Origin: Ryuthela nishihirai
Lineage: Eukaryota > Arthropoda > Arachnida > Araneae > Heptathelidae
DNA: 64,000 nt
Assembly: GCA_038380435.1 (NCBI GenBank)
Contig: JAWZYU010000010.1
Coordinates: forward strand, 44,116,135-44,180,134
Direction of reading: 5' to 3'
The position numbers and the translations under genes were made by a program. Shown piece after piece: positions 12,226 to 23,602 of this stretch; positions within the stretch are counted from its first letter, which is position 1, and each line of letters opens with the position of its first letter. The notes under the pieces are model-generated. The model was not told the DNA's origin, did no database searches, and was given only the letters and a program-made list of their open reading frames with translations.

Positions 12226-12480
12226 AAGGTTGGGTTGTTTTACTTCTGTGTGACACTTTTTTGCTCACAACGGATTAAACTGCTGGGTGACAACGATTTC
12301 AAGTCTCAGGTAAGGTAGGAAAAGGGGTCCAGTGAACAGCTGTTAGGAGAAAGAAGATCTCATCAAGGCCTGCCAGGTGATATGCATAGGTACAAGCACA
12401 GTTGGGCTCAGGTGGGAATGGAGCAATGGTGAAGGTTTGAACCTGGGAATTGCAGATTATGAGCCTGGCACATTACCACT
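12226..12480 (-). repeat. SINE-A, degenerate
   Basis: GGTTGGGTTGTTTTACTTCTG at left to GAACCTGGGAATTGCAGATTATGAGC at right, in reverse orientation with deletions. Confidence 0.65.
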
Positions 12481-12637
12481 GCCCATTGAACAAACCTACT
12501 GCCTATTAGACGAAGGACAATGGTACGAAATATCAGGATAATAAGTTGAGAGCAGTTCTAAATATTAAGTTTTGGATCAGGATTATAAAGAAAAATATAG
12601 CTGAGAATTTAAAGAAAGTTATATATCAATAAAGTAT

Positions 12638-13023
12638 AGGTTGGGATGTTTTACCTCTGAGCGGCACTTTTTTGCACACCATGGGCTAAATGGCCAGGTC
12701 ACATGGACCCCGTAGGCTCAGAGAAGGTTGGGGGAGGGGACCCACTGGAACAGCTGTTAGGAGACAGATGATAGCCTCCCGTCAAGGCCATCCAACGTGT
12801 TCTTTAACGTGCACAGGGTATGGCTCTCCCGCACACGGGGTCACGGCTTAACGTCCCATCCGACGGACGGCAGCCTTTCCAAGCCCATCGGTGTCCCCTA
12901 CTGACCGTGGGCAGGGCGGGGAATTTTGCGGAGATAAATCTCAACGCTGGCCCAGCTGGGACTCGAACCTGGGAACTACAGATTACGAACCTGGCGCGCT
13001 ACCGACTGAGCCACTCCCGCCCC
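12638..13023 (-). repeat. SINE-A, full length with target duplication
   Basis: Reverse orientation; flanked by AATAAAGTAT at 12628-12637 and 13024-13033. Body and tRNA-like head intact. Confidence 0.92.
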
Positions 13024-13146
13024 AATAAAGTATGATTTTGTATTTCCTATAATGGGTTTTTGTAAAAGAAGCCGAACACCTGATTATCCAAAGTAGGATC
13101 TGAACAAAAGTTTAAATTCCGTTGTTTTCTGTAACTGATTGCATAC

Positions 13147-13450
13147 TTGATTGCTCCTTTGAGCAGCATATTGTGCAGAGAGAGACTACGTTGGCTTGGC
13201 CATGTTGTCCCTAAGCATAACTATAGATTAGCAAATAGGGTTATGAACAGTGTGTCTAAAGGCTACAGAAAGAGGGAGAGACCTAGGATGCGGTGGGCAG
13301 ACAATGTCAAACAGGACCTTGTTAGAATTGGGCTACAGTGGTCAAGTGCAGCAGATGTAACTCAGGACAGATGTGTTTGGTGAACTAAATTGCACAATCT
13401 GGTTGGACTGTAGCCTATAGCTACTTGAGAATGATGATGATGATGAATAT
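13147..13450 (+). pseudogene. 3' end of a non-LTR retrotransposon (LINE family 2)
   Basis: An open 78-residue stretch reads LSSILCRERLRWLGHVVPKH... RKRERPRMRWADNVKQDL, the typical C-terminus of RTs related to craniofacial-development-protein-2-like LINEs. A short 3' UTR ends in (ATG)n-like repeats at 13430-13444, suiting a LINE tail. The same family occurs at 36594-38400 in the other orientation. 5' truncated. Confidence 0.75.
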
Positions 13451-13537
13451 GGATTTACATATTCATCGGGTGTTTGCATATATTCTTTAGCGAAAAATTC
13501 AAAGAAAAGTGAAAACTGAGTACGAAATGTATCTTAC

Positions 13538-13646
13538 CAGCAAATGCCACATGCACTTTATTTTCGGGACGGAAGATCTGCACGTACTGAGGCACGTTGG
13601 GAGCAAAGTCACGGACTGCCCACGATCGGAGTATGGTGTGCTCGTC
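13538..13646 (-). CDS. SLO2: SLO2/KCNT-type K+ channel, RCK1 exon
   Basis: This 109-bp exon encodes [20 protein letters not shown] and then [16 protein letters not shown] plus one base. In this family this is the (D/H)xxTILRxWAVxDFAPN segment of RCK1. The acceptor is TCTCCAG and the donor GTAAGA. The trailing G joins AA of the next exon to give Glu. A 65-bp hairpin lies about 108 bp upstream in the intron. Confidence 0.93.
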
Positions 13647-13753
13647 CTGGAGAAAAAAAAATCTTTTTACTTTATGAACTATATATCGTTCCATACTGTA
13701 AGAAACACAAATTCTTTCGGTAGAAATAAAGTAAAAATACAGTTTTCTAAAGA

Positions 13754-13818
13754 ATAGTGTGCTGTACAAACCTGAAAGATTATATTTTATAATCTTTCAG
13801 ATTTATATAGCACACTAT
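13754..13818. repeat. Hairpin about 108 bp upstream of an exon
   Basis: ATAGTGTGCT...CCTGAAAGATTATA then TATAATCTTTCAG...AGCACACTAT: two stacked inverted arms with a 3-5 base loop and a small internal asymmetry. It lies in the intron just upstream (in gene sense) of the exon at 13538-13646. Confidence 0.75.
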
Positions 13819-14021
13819 CCATTTTGTATAGCAGTACTAGTTTCGTTATTGTATTAGCTACATTTCAGTAGTCTACGAAGAATTAAATATTTTAGTTCTA
13901 TCGAAACTCGTTTTACTCTTCGAAACTCATTCTACTGTTCCTGGAAATCATATATTTAATGATTTTTCGATTTAAGCTGTTGCATTTTTAACTACACTCA
14001 AGTGCTTTGTTGTTTGAATTG

Positions 14022-14258
14022 TTTTATCTCCAAGTGGCGCTTTCTTGAATACGATGGCCAAATGGCAGGATCATAAGGACTCCAAGAGCTCAGAGAAGGC
14101 AGTGGAAGGGGATCCACTGGACAGCTGTTAGGAGACAGATGATAGCCTCCAGTCAAGGCCATCCAGCATGTGCTTTAACTTCCACAGGGTGACTCTCCTG
14201 TACACTGGCCCACCTGGCTTATCTTCCCATCCAACAGACTGGCTTTTCCAAACACCTA
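14022..14258 (-). repeat. SINE-A body, interrupted by SINE-B
   Basis: Degenerate 3' part in reverse orientation (TTGTTTTATCTCCAAGTGGC to GGCTTTTCCAAAC). Its head continues at 14466-14598. Confidence 0.7.
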
Positions 14259-14465
14259 GCCGTCCCGTGGCTGAGTGGTTAGCACGCTAGGTTACTGACT
14301 TAAGGGACCTGGGTTCGAGCCCCGCATAAGGCATGGATGATTGTGGTTTTTTCTGCTGAGGTCCTGCCATCCTCATAGACTTTCTACTCTGGCATATAAA
14401 CTGACAGGCTCCTCTCAGACCTCTGTGTCAAGCAGCTGCTTGAGTGGGGATTTATTTTTTTTTAT
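14259..14465 (+). repeat. SINE-B, full length
   Basis: The head has CCGTCCCGTGGCTGAGTGG, GGTTAGCACGC and GGGTTCGAGCCCC (tRNA-like A and B boxes). The body has GAGGTCCTGCCATCC, GGCATATAAACTG and AGCAGCTGCTTGAG. It is inserted inside a SINE-A. Confidence 0.85.
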
Positions 14466-14598
14466 TTTTTACCCTTTCTCACCAAGGGCAAGCTGGAGGT
14501 TAGCGGAGATTGGTCTCAACCCAGGAGCACTTGAGATTCGAACCCGAGAACTGCAATTACGAGACTGGCGCTTTACCAACTGAACCAATTCCTTCTCC
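14466..14598 (-). repeat. SINE-A head, displaced by SINE-B
   Basis: GCGGAGATTGGTCTCAACCC, GATTCGAACCCGAGAAC and CTTTACCAACTGAACC: the tRNA-like end of the copy that begins at 14022. Confidence 0.7.
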
Positions 14599-14659
14599 AA
14601 ACTATATAATACATGTTTTTAATTAAAAAAAATATTTAATAAAGATATTTCTTTTAATC

Positions 14660-15316
14660 ACACTGATCCCCCCCCGATAGGGGACCACCTTGTCGTGGTG
14701 GTGGTGGGGGGGGCATGTGGCCCAGCAACCGGTCGAAGACTCTGTTGACCGATATGGGCTCCGGTTGGACAGAGCCAAGACCAACCGAGGTCGAGGACAT
14801 CGCTGACCGGTTGGACGGTGCCAAGACCAACCGAGGTCGAGGGCATCGCTGACCGGTTAGACGGTGCCAAGACCAACCGAGGTCGAGGGCATCGCTGACC
14901 GGTTGGACGGTGCCAAGACCAACTGAGGTCGAGGGCATCGCTGACCGGTTGGACGGTGCCAAGACCTCACAATCAGGCGCTCTGGGGAGCAGTTCAAGGG
15001 CCCTGCAGAACGGAGTCGTGCCCTAGTAGGCAAGGGCCCTTTTCAAAGTCTGGGTCCCACTAAGAGTCTACACTCCGTGTGCCGAGCGAACTTGGATCTA
15101 ATATCTTTGTTCATGGCTAACCGGGGAACAGATTAAATTCCAGGTTTCAACCGATGGATGAGCTTTCCTTTTATAGGACTGTTCACCATACGAGGTCGGG
15201 GATGAGATGCACCTATAGGGTGTAACCTTGCCCCCCGACTATAGATAGTCACGGCTTTCCATTCAACTTGCTAGTGTCGTAAGGCGGAACCGGGGATTGC
15301 CGTGGTTGCCGTAACA
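14660..15316. repeat. Interspersed repeat with 46-bp tandem array
   Basis: It opens with a GGGGACCACCTTGTCGTGGTGG block (read in parts), followed by about 4.5 units of a 46-bp repeat (GACCAACCGAGGTCGAGGGC / ATCGCTGACCGGTTGGACGG / TGCCAA) at about 14765-14967. Then comes the ~330-bp sequence also present at 1-329. It resembles the non-coding 5' region of a LINE; this is inferred only from layout. Confidence 0.75.
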
Positions 15317-15471
15317 TCTGGTAACAAATAGTACAATTATCACACTGATTTGATGTAATAAAAGTCAGCGTACGTACTTTGAATTTATCTGACTTACTAC
15401 ACTTTAAAAGTGTGCAAATGTTTATACAGGACACGAATGAATTAATTGAAAAGCTTGTCTAGAATACTTAC

Positions 15472-15535
15472 CGCAGCACTTCGGTCTACATAGTTTCGGG
15501 CAGCAAGTATGAAACAAGCTTCTGCAGCATTCATC
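15472..15535 (-). CDS. SLO2: SLO2/KCNT-type K+ channel, short RCK1 exon
   Basis: A 64-bp micro-sized exon encoding (R)MNAAEACFILAARNYVDRSAA, the EACFIL(S/A)(S/A)RN helix-strand of RCK1. Acceptor TTTCAG and donor GTAAGT flank it, and phases match on both sides. Repeats stand only about 150 bp downstream (14660-15316). Confidence 0.9.
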
Positions 15536-15839
15536 CTGAAAGAAAATGTTAAACTTCATGATAGAATTTAATTTTATTCTTAAACACTCTGGATTTATTT
15601 CAGAATTTTATTTCTGTGGAAAAAATACTACTCTTACAATGCTATTTATTTTTTTCCAAAAAATACCCTTGTCACTCCATTTGTTCGAATTTTTAAAATT
15701 GAATAACATTCTACGAAAGGAACACATGCTGAAAAGGTTTCATTTCGGCAACTTCTATTCCTTTTTTTTCCCTTGTTTAAAAAATGTTGCTAGCCGTAAG
15801 AATATACCTCAAAAGCTATATCAAATCGTTTACTAAAAT

Positions 15840-16720
15840 AAATGTAACGAACGAGCATTACACCAGTGTCTGATACCATATTTCAACTTCAACTAACTAT
15901 TTAATAAATACTAAATGAATATTAATAAAAACAGAGATTTAGATAAAGTGTCGAATCTCCTGTGTAGCATTTTTATGTAAAAAGCTTATTTTAAAAGTTA
16001 TGGAGCTATAAATGTGTTTTCCACTCACATAACGTGTAAGTGTTCTAATACATTTGACAATATGTTGTGTATCCTCACATTCCATATCCCTTAACGGTTC
16101 ACTTTCGATTGGTATGTGAGAGAGTTCTATGAATCATGGATATTTGTAAAAAGGTTTTTTATTCTTTCTAAGAATTGAAAAGGATATAATTTTGTTGGTA
16201 CTTAAACAAACAAAATGTAATATTTGGATTTTCTCACCCCCTGCTACATTGACGCCCTTAGACAAGTGACTATCGTGCCTTATGGGAAATCCGGTCCTAC
16301 GACATTGCCAAGCTATTACGGTTTAAATCCTTAGTAAATCAGTTTTTTACTTGATAAATTGTAGCTTATATCCAAAAACACTGATTTGGCGATTTGGGGA
16401 CTAGTTGGAACTCGGAACAAATATTTACTCGTTAATGTGAGTTGGGTCCATACAGACTCACAATTATATTTTCATACATACTTTTTTCTTCTTTATAAAT
16501 TCCCGAATTTTTTTTGCTCTAGGTGGTGTATGTGGCAGGCAGTGTGGAAGATGATTTTGGGGATTTTGGAAGATTTGTTTTGGGGTTAACTGAAAAATTA
16601 TAGAGTAAAAACAGTGATTACTTTTTAAGTGGGGTCTACAAGAACCCTACCCGCGTGACAAAGTGTTAAAGTACTTGCATTTCAGGTAATATGCAACTTT
16701 TTACTTCTTCCAAAAGAATG
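15840..16720. other. Intron, no gene recognised
   Basis: AT-rich. A stretch at about 15915-16010 resembles the arms of the palindromic element at 9671 (AACAGAGATTTAGATAAAG, AAAGTTATGGAGCT). Confidence 0.45.
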
Positions 16721-16739
16721 CGACATAATGAGCGTTTAC

Positions 16740-16876
16740 CTAGCTCTTGTAAGGTCTGTGTCCTTCAGAGCAGAGCCTTGAATATAGATCACCCTTTGAG
16801 CCCACATCGGTACTTGCAGGATCATTTTCATCGTTGCATCCAACTCGCACGGAGATAATAGAACGACATAAAAATC
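16740..16876 (-). CDS. SLO2: SLO2/KCNT-type K+ channel, RCK1 exon
   Basis: This 137-bp exon has 45 codons plus two bases. It continues directly from HPLLQ with [20 protein letters not shown] and ends [19 protein letters not shown], the RCK1 stretch containing the family-typical QGSALKDxDL motif. The acceptor is TTTTTTTTGCAG and the donor GTAAAC. The two trailing bases AG join the G that opens the next exon to give Arg. Confidence 0.93.
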
Positions 16877-17330
16877 CTGCAAAAAAAACAAAAGATAAAA
16901 TTTAACTAAGAAAAAAGAAAACGAAATGTATTTGCGAAACAATGTTCGGATATGAACTTGCTTAGAATAAATAAAATCTGGATTCATTTGCATACCATTA
17001 TAAATTAATTGATACTTGAAAAGAGAAAAGATGTTTTGATAGAGAGCTTGATAGATACTATAATTAATATGCCAACGTTAGATGCTTTATACTACATTAC
17101 AATTGCAACTTTTGACTCATATAGGATGGGCCTTGCAGAAAATAGTTGTAAGGGAAGAAAATTACCTTCCCTACCAAAATATTGAAACTTCTACATTATG
17201 TCAATGGGAATTTAACTTCGAAGTTCCATAACTTGTAAAATGTGCATTTAATAGGAAAATGGGACTGAAGATAAAATCATGAACAAATCTATTTAAATCT
17301 TGACTTTCAGTAATATTCGTTCGGTATGAG

Positions 17331-17535
17331 CCGTCCCGTGGCCGAGTGGTTAGCACGCTTGGCTACTGATCTACGGGACCTAGGTTCGAACCCCGGATAA
17401 GGTATGGATGGATGGATGGATGTGTCGTTTTTCTGCTGAGGTCCTGCCATCCTCTCAGGCCTTCTTCTATGGCATATAAACTGGCAGGCTCCTGTCGGAC
17501 CTCTGTGGCAAGCAGCTGCTTGAGGGGGTATTTAT
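17331..17535 (+). repeat. SINE-B
   Basis: GAGCCGTCCCGTGGCCGAGTG to AGCAGCTGCTTGAGG. It contains a (GGAT)n expansion at about 17406-17420. Confidence 0.85.
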
Positions 17536-17935
17536 TATTTAAAGAGTTGTGGAAGCTGGAATATTTAACAAGAGATTATCTTGTTTAATAAAAAAACATT
17601 CTTAATTCTCCAATATTGAGATAATCATTAAGAAAACTTCCAAAATGTATATTTGTTTCATTAAATGGTTTGAAATGATGTATATTAAGTTTTCATTAAT
17701 GAGGTAAAATTTTAGGTGCATTACTGTTACGAAATATTCTAGATTCACATAACTCTTTAAATGCTGAACGAATATTTTTGAAAATCGAGAATTAAATAGA
17801 TTTGATTACGATTTTTAATTTATCTTCTGCCCAATTTTTCTCCTAAATGCATATTTTAGAAGTTACAGATCTTCGAAATTAGATTTCTAACATGGAAATT
17901 CTTTAATATATTGAGTAGGGCAGTGCATTTTAGTT

Positions 17936-18184
17936 GGGTTGTTTTACCTCTGAGCGGCACTTTTTTGCACACCATGGGCTAAATGGCCAGGTCACATGGA
18001 CCCCGAAGGTTCAGAGAAGGTTGGGGGAGGGGACCCACTGGAACAGCTGTTGGGAGACAGATGGTAGCCTCCCTTCAAGGCCATCCAGCGTGTTCTTTAA
18101 CGTGCACAGGGTATGGCTCTCCCGCACACGGGGCCACGGCTTAACGTCCCATCCGACGGACGGCGGCCTTTCCAAGTCCCTAGG
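17936..18184 (-). repeat. SINE-A, head truncated
   Basis: Reverse orientation, well conserved from the 3' end (TTGGGTTGTTTTACC) to GGCGGCCTTTCCAAG, then abruptly ends before the tRNA-like head. Confidence 0.88.
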
Positions 18185-18338
18185 TGCATTTTAGACATAT
18201 ATGTAGTTTCTACTGCTAGCGCTTTCACTCATTGATGTTATATTGAATTGGTAACCAGAACAGTTTAGGAAAAGTTTAGGTGAAAATAATATTGTTCCTA
18301 CATTGTTAACTGTCGCATAATAAGTTCTTCCTCTAAAG

Positions 18339-19714
18339 CAGAGATGCTTAATTTTTTCCTGTCAATGGGGCACACAAGATATAGTTTTTGAACCTACGGG
18401 CCTTAGGAAAATTGTAGTTTTGAAATTATCTGTTATGGAGCCTTGAAGAACTTTCTTGAAAATTTTAAAAGTTTCGCCAAAAATCGCGTTGTCGTACTAT
18501 TGCGAAATTTGGCAATACTGCAACAACCATATCCTAACGATGCTTTGTGCCAATTCTTCTGGAGAAACACTCAATGCCGAATTAACAATTTTTAGGCGCC
18601 GGCCAAATCTAATAATAAGCTCCCCCCACGATCAGTGCCAAGTTATCTAATAAATAGGGACAAATTCGGTGCAATATTACTTGAAACAAGAGTAAAAATT
18701 GAAAATAATTGTTTGCTATGACAGCCTTTTAATAAACGTAATATTTTCTTCTTATTATTATTTATTGCTTTTAATTAAAAAAATACATCTACAATTTTTC
18801 TTAAGAATAATAAAAACCAAGTCAACATTTTTACATGATTTAAAAATATTAAAGAATAGTGATTTTCAGACTTTTAAAGGAGTCTTATCAGCAGTCATTC
18901 GAATAGGATAATAATATTAGATATCTTATAGAGATAAAGAGAGATTTATGCAGATATGGGAGCTTCTAAGCTTTCATTAGTTTCAAAATTCTCATTCTTT
19001 CATCTTTATACTTCTGTCACTCTTTTATCGAAATCTTTCTCAAAAATTCTAAATATTTCGCTCCTTAACAGTGAAGTCCTTCTGGAAGGTGTGCTTGCCT
19101 CCCTCTCCCCCCTCCGACCATGTCCTGGCTGGCCACTATGTTAATCCTTCCGTGGAAACACTGTTGGGTCTAATTTCAACACGTAGAGCACAATGAAAGC
19201 ATAACTATGCACGCGACCTTTAAATGACTTGCGTTAAGTTGCTGAAAATAAACAGAGTACTTCACTGAATAAATTTACAGAAATAATTACTTCTCAGTTT
19301 AATCTCTCTTCATAATACTTTGTTGCATTTATTACAAATTTGTAACAATAACATCAATAAGAATAACAATAACATTGTTTGAATTTTTGACATGAACATA
19401 AGCGGACGCGGATTGTACAAAAAAGTAATGTCTGCCGCGGGTTTGCATCACTGCTGTAAAGCAAGGAACACATAGCCCACTATTATCACACCCCTTCCTA
19501 CATCCTAGGTTAAGGCAAGCTTCTATTAGTCTTGGGTTTGAAAAGTGATAAAAGGTGTGCGAGAAAAACATTTCTAAATCGATTTTTTTCATTTGATTTC
19601 TTTGCAAAAATAAACCGAGCACCGTAAATGGGAGTACGAGGATAATTGATAGCTGTGTGAGATTTCCACACGTCGCTGCAACGGTGCGATACTTGAAAAG
19701 TCTAAGAACCCCTG
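18339..19714. mobile_element. hAT-like non-autonomous element
   Basis: 1376 bp bounded by an exact 8-bp duplication CTCTAAAG (18331-18338 and 19715-19722). The ends are weak inverted repeats (CAGAGATGCTTAAT at left, CAGGGGTTCTTAGAC as the complement of the right). No transposase motif was found. A 150-residue ORF on the minus strand (19332-19784) crosses its right boundary and looks non-coding. Confidence 0.65.
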
Positions 19715-20292
19715 CTCTAAAGAGACTTTTACCCACCCTCAATGATAAACATATGGTAGTAAGAAAAGCGTTAAAATTTGACATATCGTCCAGAAAAATG
19801 CAGTATATTTAAAACGCTTGTCAGCGTTCTTTATGAGTTTTAAGCTATTGCAATATAAACAAATTTCCTTTAATGAATTTTGTATCATCAGTGCTTTTGC
19901 TGATAACTTATAAATGATTGATAACTTTGAAGATTGATAACTTCGAAGAAAAGTTCTAGCTTCTATTTTCAGTAGATATATAGATAAAATTATCTCCAGC
20001 GACTCAGTGCAAGTCATTTAAAGGTCACATTACAAACTCTGCGACAGCTATCTCACGATCAAAGGTGATTAATATTTTATATTCCACTAAAGTATTATAC
20101 CTTGTGGCTTTATTAAGGGTTGTTAACTCTCGCAATGCCTCATCTGAAGCACGAAGGTCCAGTATTACCCTTGTTGGTAGTAATATAATGGGATGAACGG
20201 TAGAAATGGAACAAAAAAAATACTTATAAAGGCTTTACCTTAGGGAGAAGGGAGTAATTGGTAAAGGCAGTCGGTGAAGCGTGGAAAATTAC

Positions 20293-20457
20293 CTGGAGTA
20301 ATGGATGTGCGTAGAACTCGTTCAGAAAGTCCATGATTGTGTCTGCTCGGAGTGTTGTATTACATACAACAACGTGCTTCTCGCTCTGAGCTCGGTGCAT
20401 GCTGTATGTCCCTCCAAGCTTTTGTCTCTCCATCCATGTGTAAGCCAGCTGCTCGAA
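20293..20457 (-). CDS. SLO2: SLO2/KCNT-type K+ channel, post-S6 linker and start of RCK1
   Basis: This exon is 165 bp (55 codons, phase 0 at both ends). It starts [16 protein letters not shown], which follows S6 in SLO2 channels, and continues with [20 protein letters not shown], the opening beta strand of the first RCK (Rossmann-like) gating-ring domain. It ends at HPLLQ. Acceptor TTTCCAG and donor GTAATT flank it on the minus strand. In this family the RCK domains bind intracellular ligands and pull on S6; that role is inferred from the family. Confidence 0.93.
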
Positions 20458-20707
20458 CTGGAAATAAGAGGATAGAAAGGGATTAAGCTGTGCATTTCAT
20501 ACAATATCGACAATAAAGTATATTCTAACGTGAATTGGCCGCAACCTTTCTATAATCGATATATTAATTTTTGAATTATTAACAGTTTGATATGAGTTCG
20601 TTATGATAAATAATTTTGAGGTTGTCGTAATCAAGATTATTCTGGGCAAGACTGAACTTGAAGTTGAAGGGTTTCGAGAGGGGAAAGGAGCAATCTGAAA
20701 AGTTTTA

Positions 20708-20920
20708 AATGGGTTGTTTCGTCTCTGAGCAGCACTTGTGTGCATACAGTGGATGTGTGTCCTGATCAGCTGTTAGGAGATAGAAGGTTTTCGTCAAGGT
20801 CATTGGTTGTTTTCTTTAACATGTGCAGGTTGTGACTTTCTTGACCGTAAGACCATGGCTTAATATTCCACCAGAAGGATGGTGACCTTTTTAAATCCAT
20901 CAGTACACCTTCTGATCTGC
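20708..20920 (-). repeat. SINE-A, degenerate
   Basis: GGGTTGTTTCGTCTCTGAGC to GGTGACCTTTTTAAATCCATC, reverse orientation, head missing. Confidence 0.65.
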
Positions 20921-21060
20921 ATTTTTTATGACAAAATCAAATACTTTATTATGCTATCACTTATACATAATTAATTACTATTGAACCTAATTGTATATAA
21001 ATTTCGCCAAATAATTCGCAGACTTATAAAAATAAAGTTGTTGCATAACAAGGAAAGGAG

Positions 21061-21180
21061 TGGGCTTATGCAAGAATTGTGTTGCATTACACAGTGGGAG
21101 GTTGGGGGAGATGAGACATGGGGTTATGCAAGAATTGTGTTGCATTAGACAATGGGAGGTTGGGGGAGAGGGGACATGGA
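21061..21180. repeat. ~60-bp tandem duplication
   Basis: GGGCTTATGCAAGAATTGTG...GGTTGGGGGAGATGAGACATG is followed by a second copy (GGGTTATGCAAGAATTGTG...GGTTGGGGGAGAGGGGACATG) with a few changes. Confidence 0.85.
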
Positions 21181-21429
21181 TTATTCCATTTGTAGTAGTT
21201 GGTCTTCGAAGTAGATTATAAAGCAGTTGAAGTCTATATTAAAACAATTATCGATATTTCTAAAAAGATTCTGCTTTAATGTTAATGAATAGCGAATCTT
21301 CAGTATTTGATTCTGGTTTCTAAGACTAATTTGACCGTTTTTAAAGGCAGGGGAGTTTTTACCAATTTTTGACCCTGTTTTGTTTTACTAATTTAAGGAA
21401 ATACCACAGCTTGATGCGACATTACATTC

Positions 21430-21610
21430 AATTTCTCCGGATTGAATACTTGTATTTATATTCAATGGTTAGAATTACCTTAGAAAGAACCAAATTATTA
21501 TACAGCCTAATTTTACTCTTTAAGCATATACTCCTAGTTTTCCACACTCTCACATATTCTTAAAAGTTCCACAGCAATCCCTATTCTTGAAGACGTGGTT
21601 TAAGGACGTG
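21430..21610 (-). pseudogene. Fragment of LINE family 2
   Basis: Plus-strand AGAAAGAACCAAATTATTA and CTTAAAAGTTCC match 37060-37150, which lies inside the larger minus-strand LINE copy. Too short to translate with confidence. Confidence 0.5.
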
Positions 21611-21618
21611 GGTTAAGG

Positions 21619-22189
21619 CAGTGGTTCCTAAATTTGTCGCCGCAACGGATCCTCTGCAAAATCTCATTATTTCTGGGAACCCCCTATGAAGTCATTCTTT
21701 CTGCGGATTCCCTAGGAAGTTTCATTCTTTTTTCGATCCCCTATGAGGTCACTCTTTCTGCGAATCCTATTTTCATCATTACCTTGATACATTTGACAAC
21801 ATTGATACATTTTGTTTAGCTAAAATATAGATTCTCGCAACGAGGATTCTTTAAAAGTTCCAAGAATGGATTATATCCCTAATTCCTTATCTTCTGTTTA
21901 TTTGTTGGCAATTTTGTAGTTTAAATCTAAACATTTGAGTGGAGAAATTCGATGCTCCAGATATTCTTATATCATCAGCAACCAGTTTCGTTTTGTGATT
22001 AGTATGAGAGAGTCAGTTTGGTCATACTGGATTGACAGAATTCCAGTCAAACGAAATTGAATTTAATGCATTTTGTAATCGCGGTAAATGTACGATTTTC
22101 GTTAGATTGAACAGAGATTAAAGCTATGTGAAATATTAGAATTAATTCGGGGACTCCTGGGAGTATGGAGACTAGGCTGGAAAAAACTG
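21619..22189. mobile_element. Possible hAT-like element
   Basis: The left end CAGTGGTTCCTAAATTTGTC is a typical hAT terminus. A candidate right end, AAAAAACTG, gives only a 5/8 match for the target duplication. Boundaries are uncertain. Confidence 0.3.
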
Positions 22190-22419
22190 GTTTAGAGTAA
22201 TCTGTTCATTTTGTACTGATGCTGTCTGTTGAGTAGTTAGTTTAGCGTGGGACAAAGGAATAGTTTTGTAATCATTTCACTCAGTTCTAAAACGATGGCT
22301 TTGGAACCAGTTCATTGTATAATAGAAAATGATTTGGGTAATCAACTCATTCTATTTTAAAGAGATTAATTTGATATTTAGTTCAGTCAGTGGTGACAGG
22401 TCATTTTGACCATTGTATG

Positions 22420-22804
22420 GGTTGGGTTGTTTTACCTCTGAGCGGCACTTTTTTGCACATCATGGGCTAAATCGCCAGGTCATATGGACCCGAAGGCTCA
22501 GAGAAGGTTGGGGGAGGGGACCCACTGGAATAGCTGTTGGGAGACAGATGGTAGCCCCCCCGTCAAGGCCATCCAGCGTGTTCTTTAACGTGCACAGGGA
22601 ATGTCTCTCCCGCACACGGGACCACGGCTTAACGTCCCATCCGACGGACGGCGGCCTTTCCAAGCCCATCGGTGTCCCCTACTGACCGTGGGCAGGGCGG
22701 CGAATTTTGCGGAGATAAATCTCAACGCTGACCAAGCTGGGACTCGAACCTGGGAACTACAGATTACGAGCCTGGTGCGCTACGGACTGAGCCACCCCCG
22801 CCCC
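22420..22804 (-). repeat. SINE-A, full length with target duplication
   Basis: Flanked by TGACCATTGTATG (22407-22419 and 22805-22817), a perfect 13-bp duplication. Reverse orientation, little diverged from the 6174 copy. Confidence 0.95.
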
Positions 22805-23201
22805 TGACCATTGTATGCCAACAAGTGCGGCTCAGAGGTAAAACAATCCAACTTATACCCAGCTAAGTGTTAACAAGCTCTTTCCAGTCAGAAATTGGTG
22901 ATTAGTGATTCTAAAGCATATTGTAGATAATTGATTTCTGATGTTTGTGTATTAACCATATTATGAATTCGCATTGTTTGCTTAAATTGCTTTACATTTT
23001 GGTACCAATAAATAAATTTAAGAAAATTCAATAATTATTTTTAGGATTTGCACGTGCATGATGCATGATGATAATAAGATGATGACATGCATAATCTTAT
23101 TTATAATACAGGAGTGATAAATGAAGTTGCTAAGACAATCTGGAGGTCTTTGTGCAAACATTTTATTTTGTCGTAAAGCAACAGGAAAACATTACGTACT
23201 A

Positions 23202-23507
23202 CAGTGGACCCCCGATATAACGCGCATGTCGGGCGGGAAACAACACCCGCGTTATAAGGTGAACCGCGTTATACCGAGCGGCGCGGTGGCGACACAATAA
23301 ATTTCACACTGTAAGCTTTTCTTTTACTCATCATGCATACAATAATTAAACACTATTCAAAATACATGCAGGAACTCAATACATAAACAATTACTCAATA
23401 CGCAGTAACAATAAAATGCGATACTAACGCCGCACGGACCGCTAACATCGCCCGCGCTATAACCGAGTGCGCGGTATAGCGAGCAGCGCTATAACGAAGG
23501 TCCACTA
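23202..23507. mobile_element. Tigger-type MITE
   Basis: 306 bp, flanked by TA. Left end CAGTGGACCCCCGATATAAC; right end, complemented, TAGTGGACCTTCGTTATAGC. It is rich in GCGTTATA-like motifs at both ends and has no coding capacity. Confidence 0.8.
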
Positions 23508-23602
23508 TATTACAAAAAGCTTCGTAACACTTCCATGCTAGGCGAATGGAAAGTCATATGTCCTGTAGACATGTGACTCATGAAATACAGTAGCTGAAAA
23601 AT

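Noticed and set aside
14259..14340. Functional tRNA genes at the tRNA-like heads of SINE-A and SINE-B
   Set aside because: Each head continues into the SINE body, lacks a paired 3' acceptor stem and is flanked by SINE target duplications; no stand-alone tRNA gene is supported.
14765..14967. CRISPR-like array
   Set aside because: Units are contiguous 46-bp near-identical repeats without spacers, in a eukaryotic context.
19332..19784. 150-codon minus-strand ORF
   Set aside because: It crosses the boundary of the hAT-like element (19714) and has no recognisable motif or splice context.
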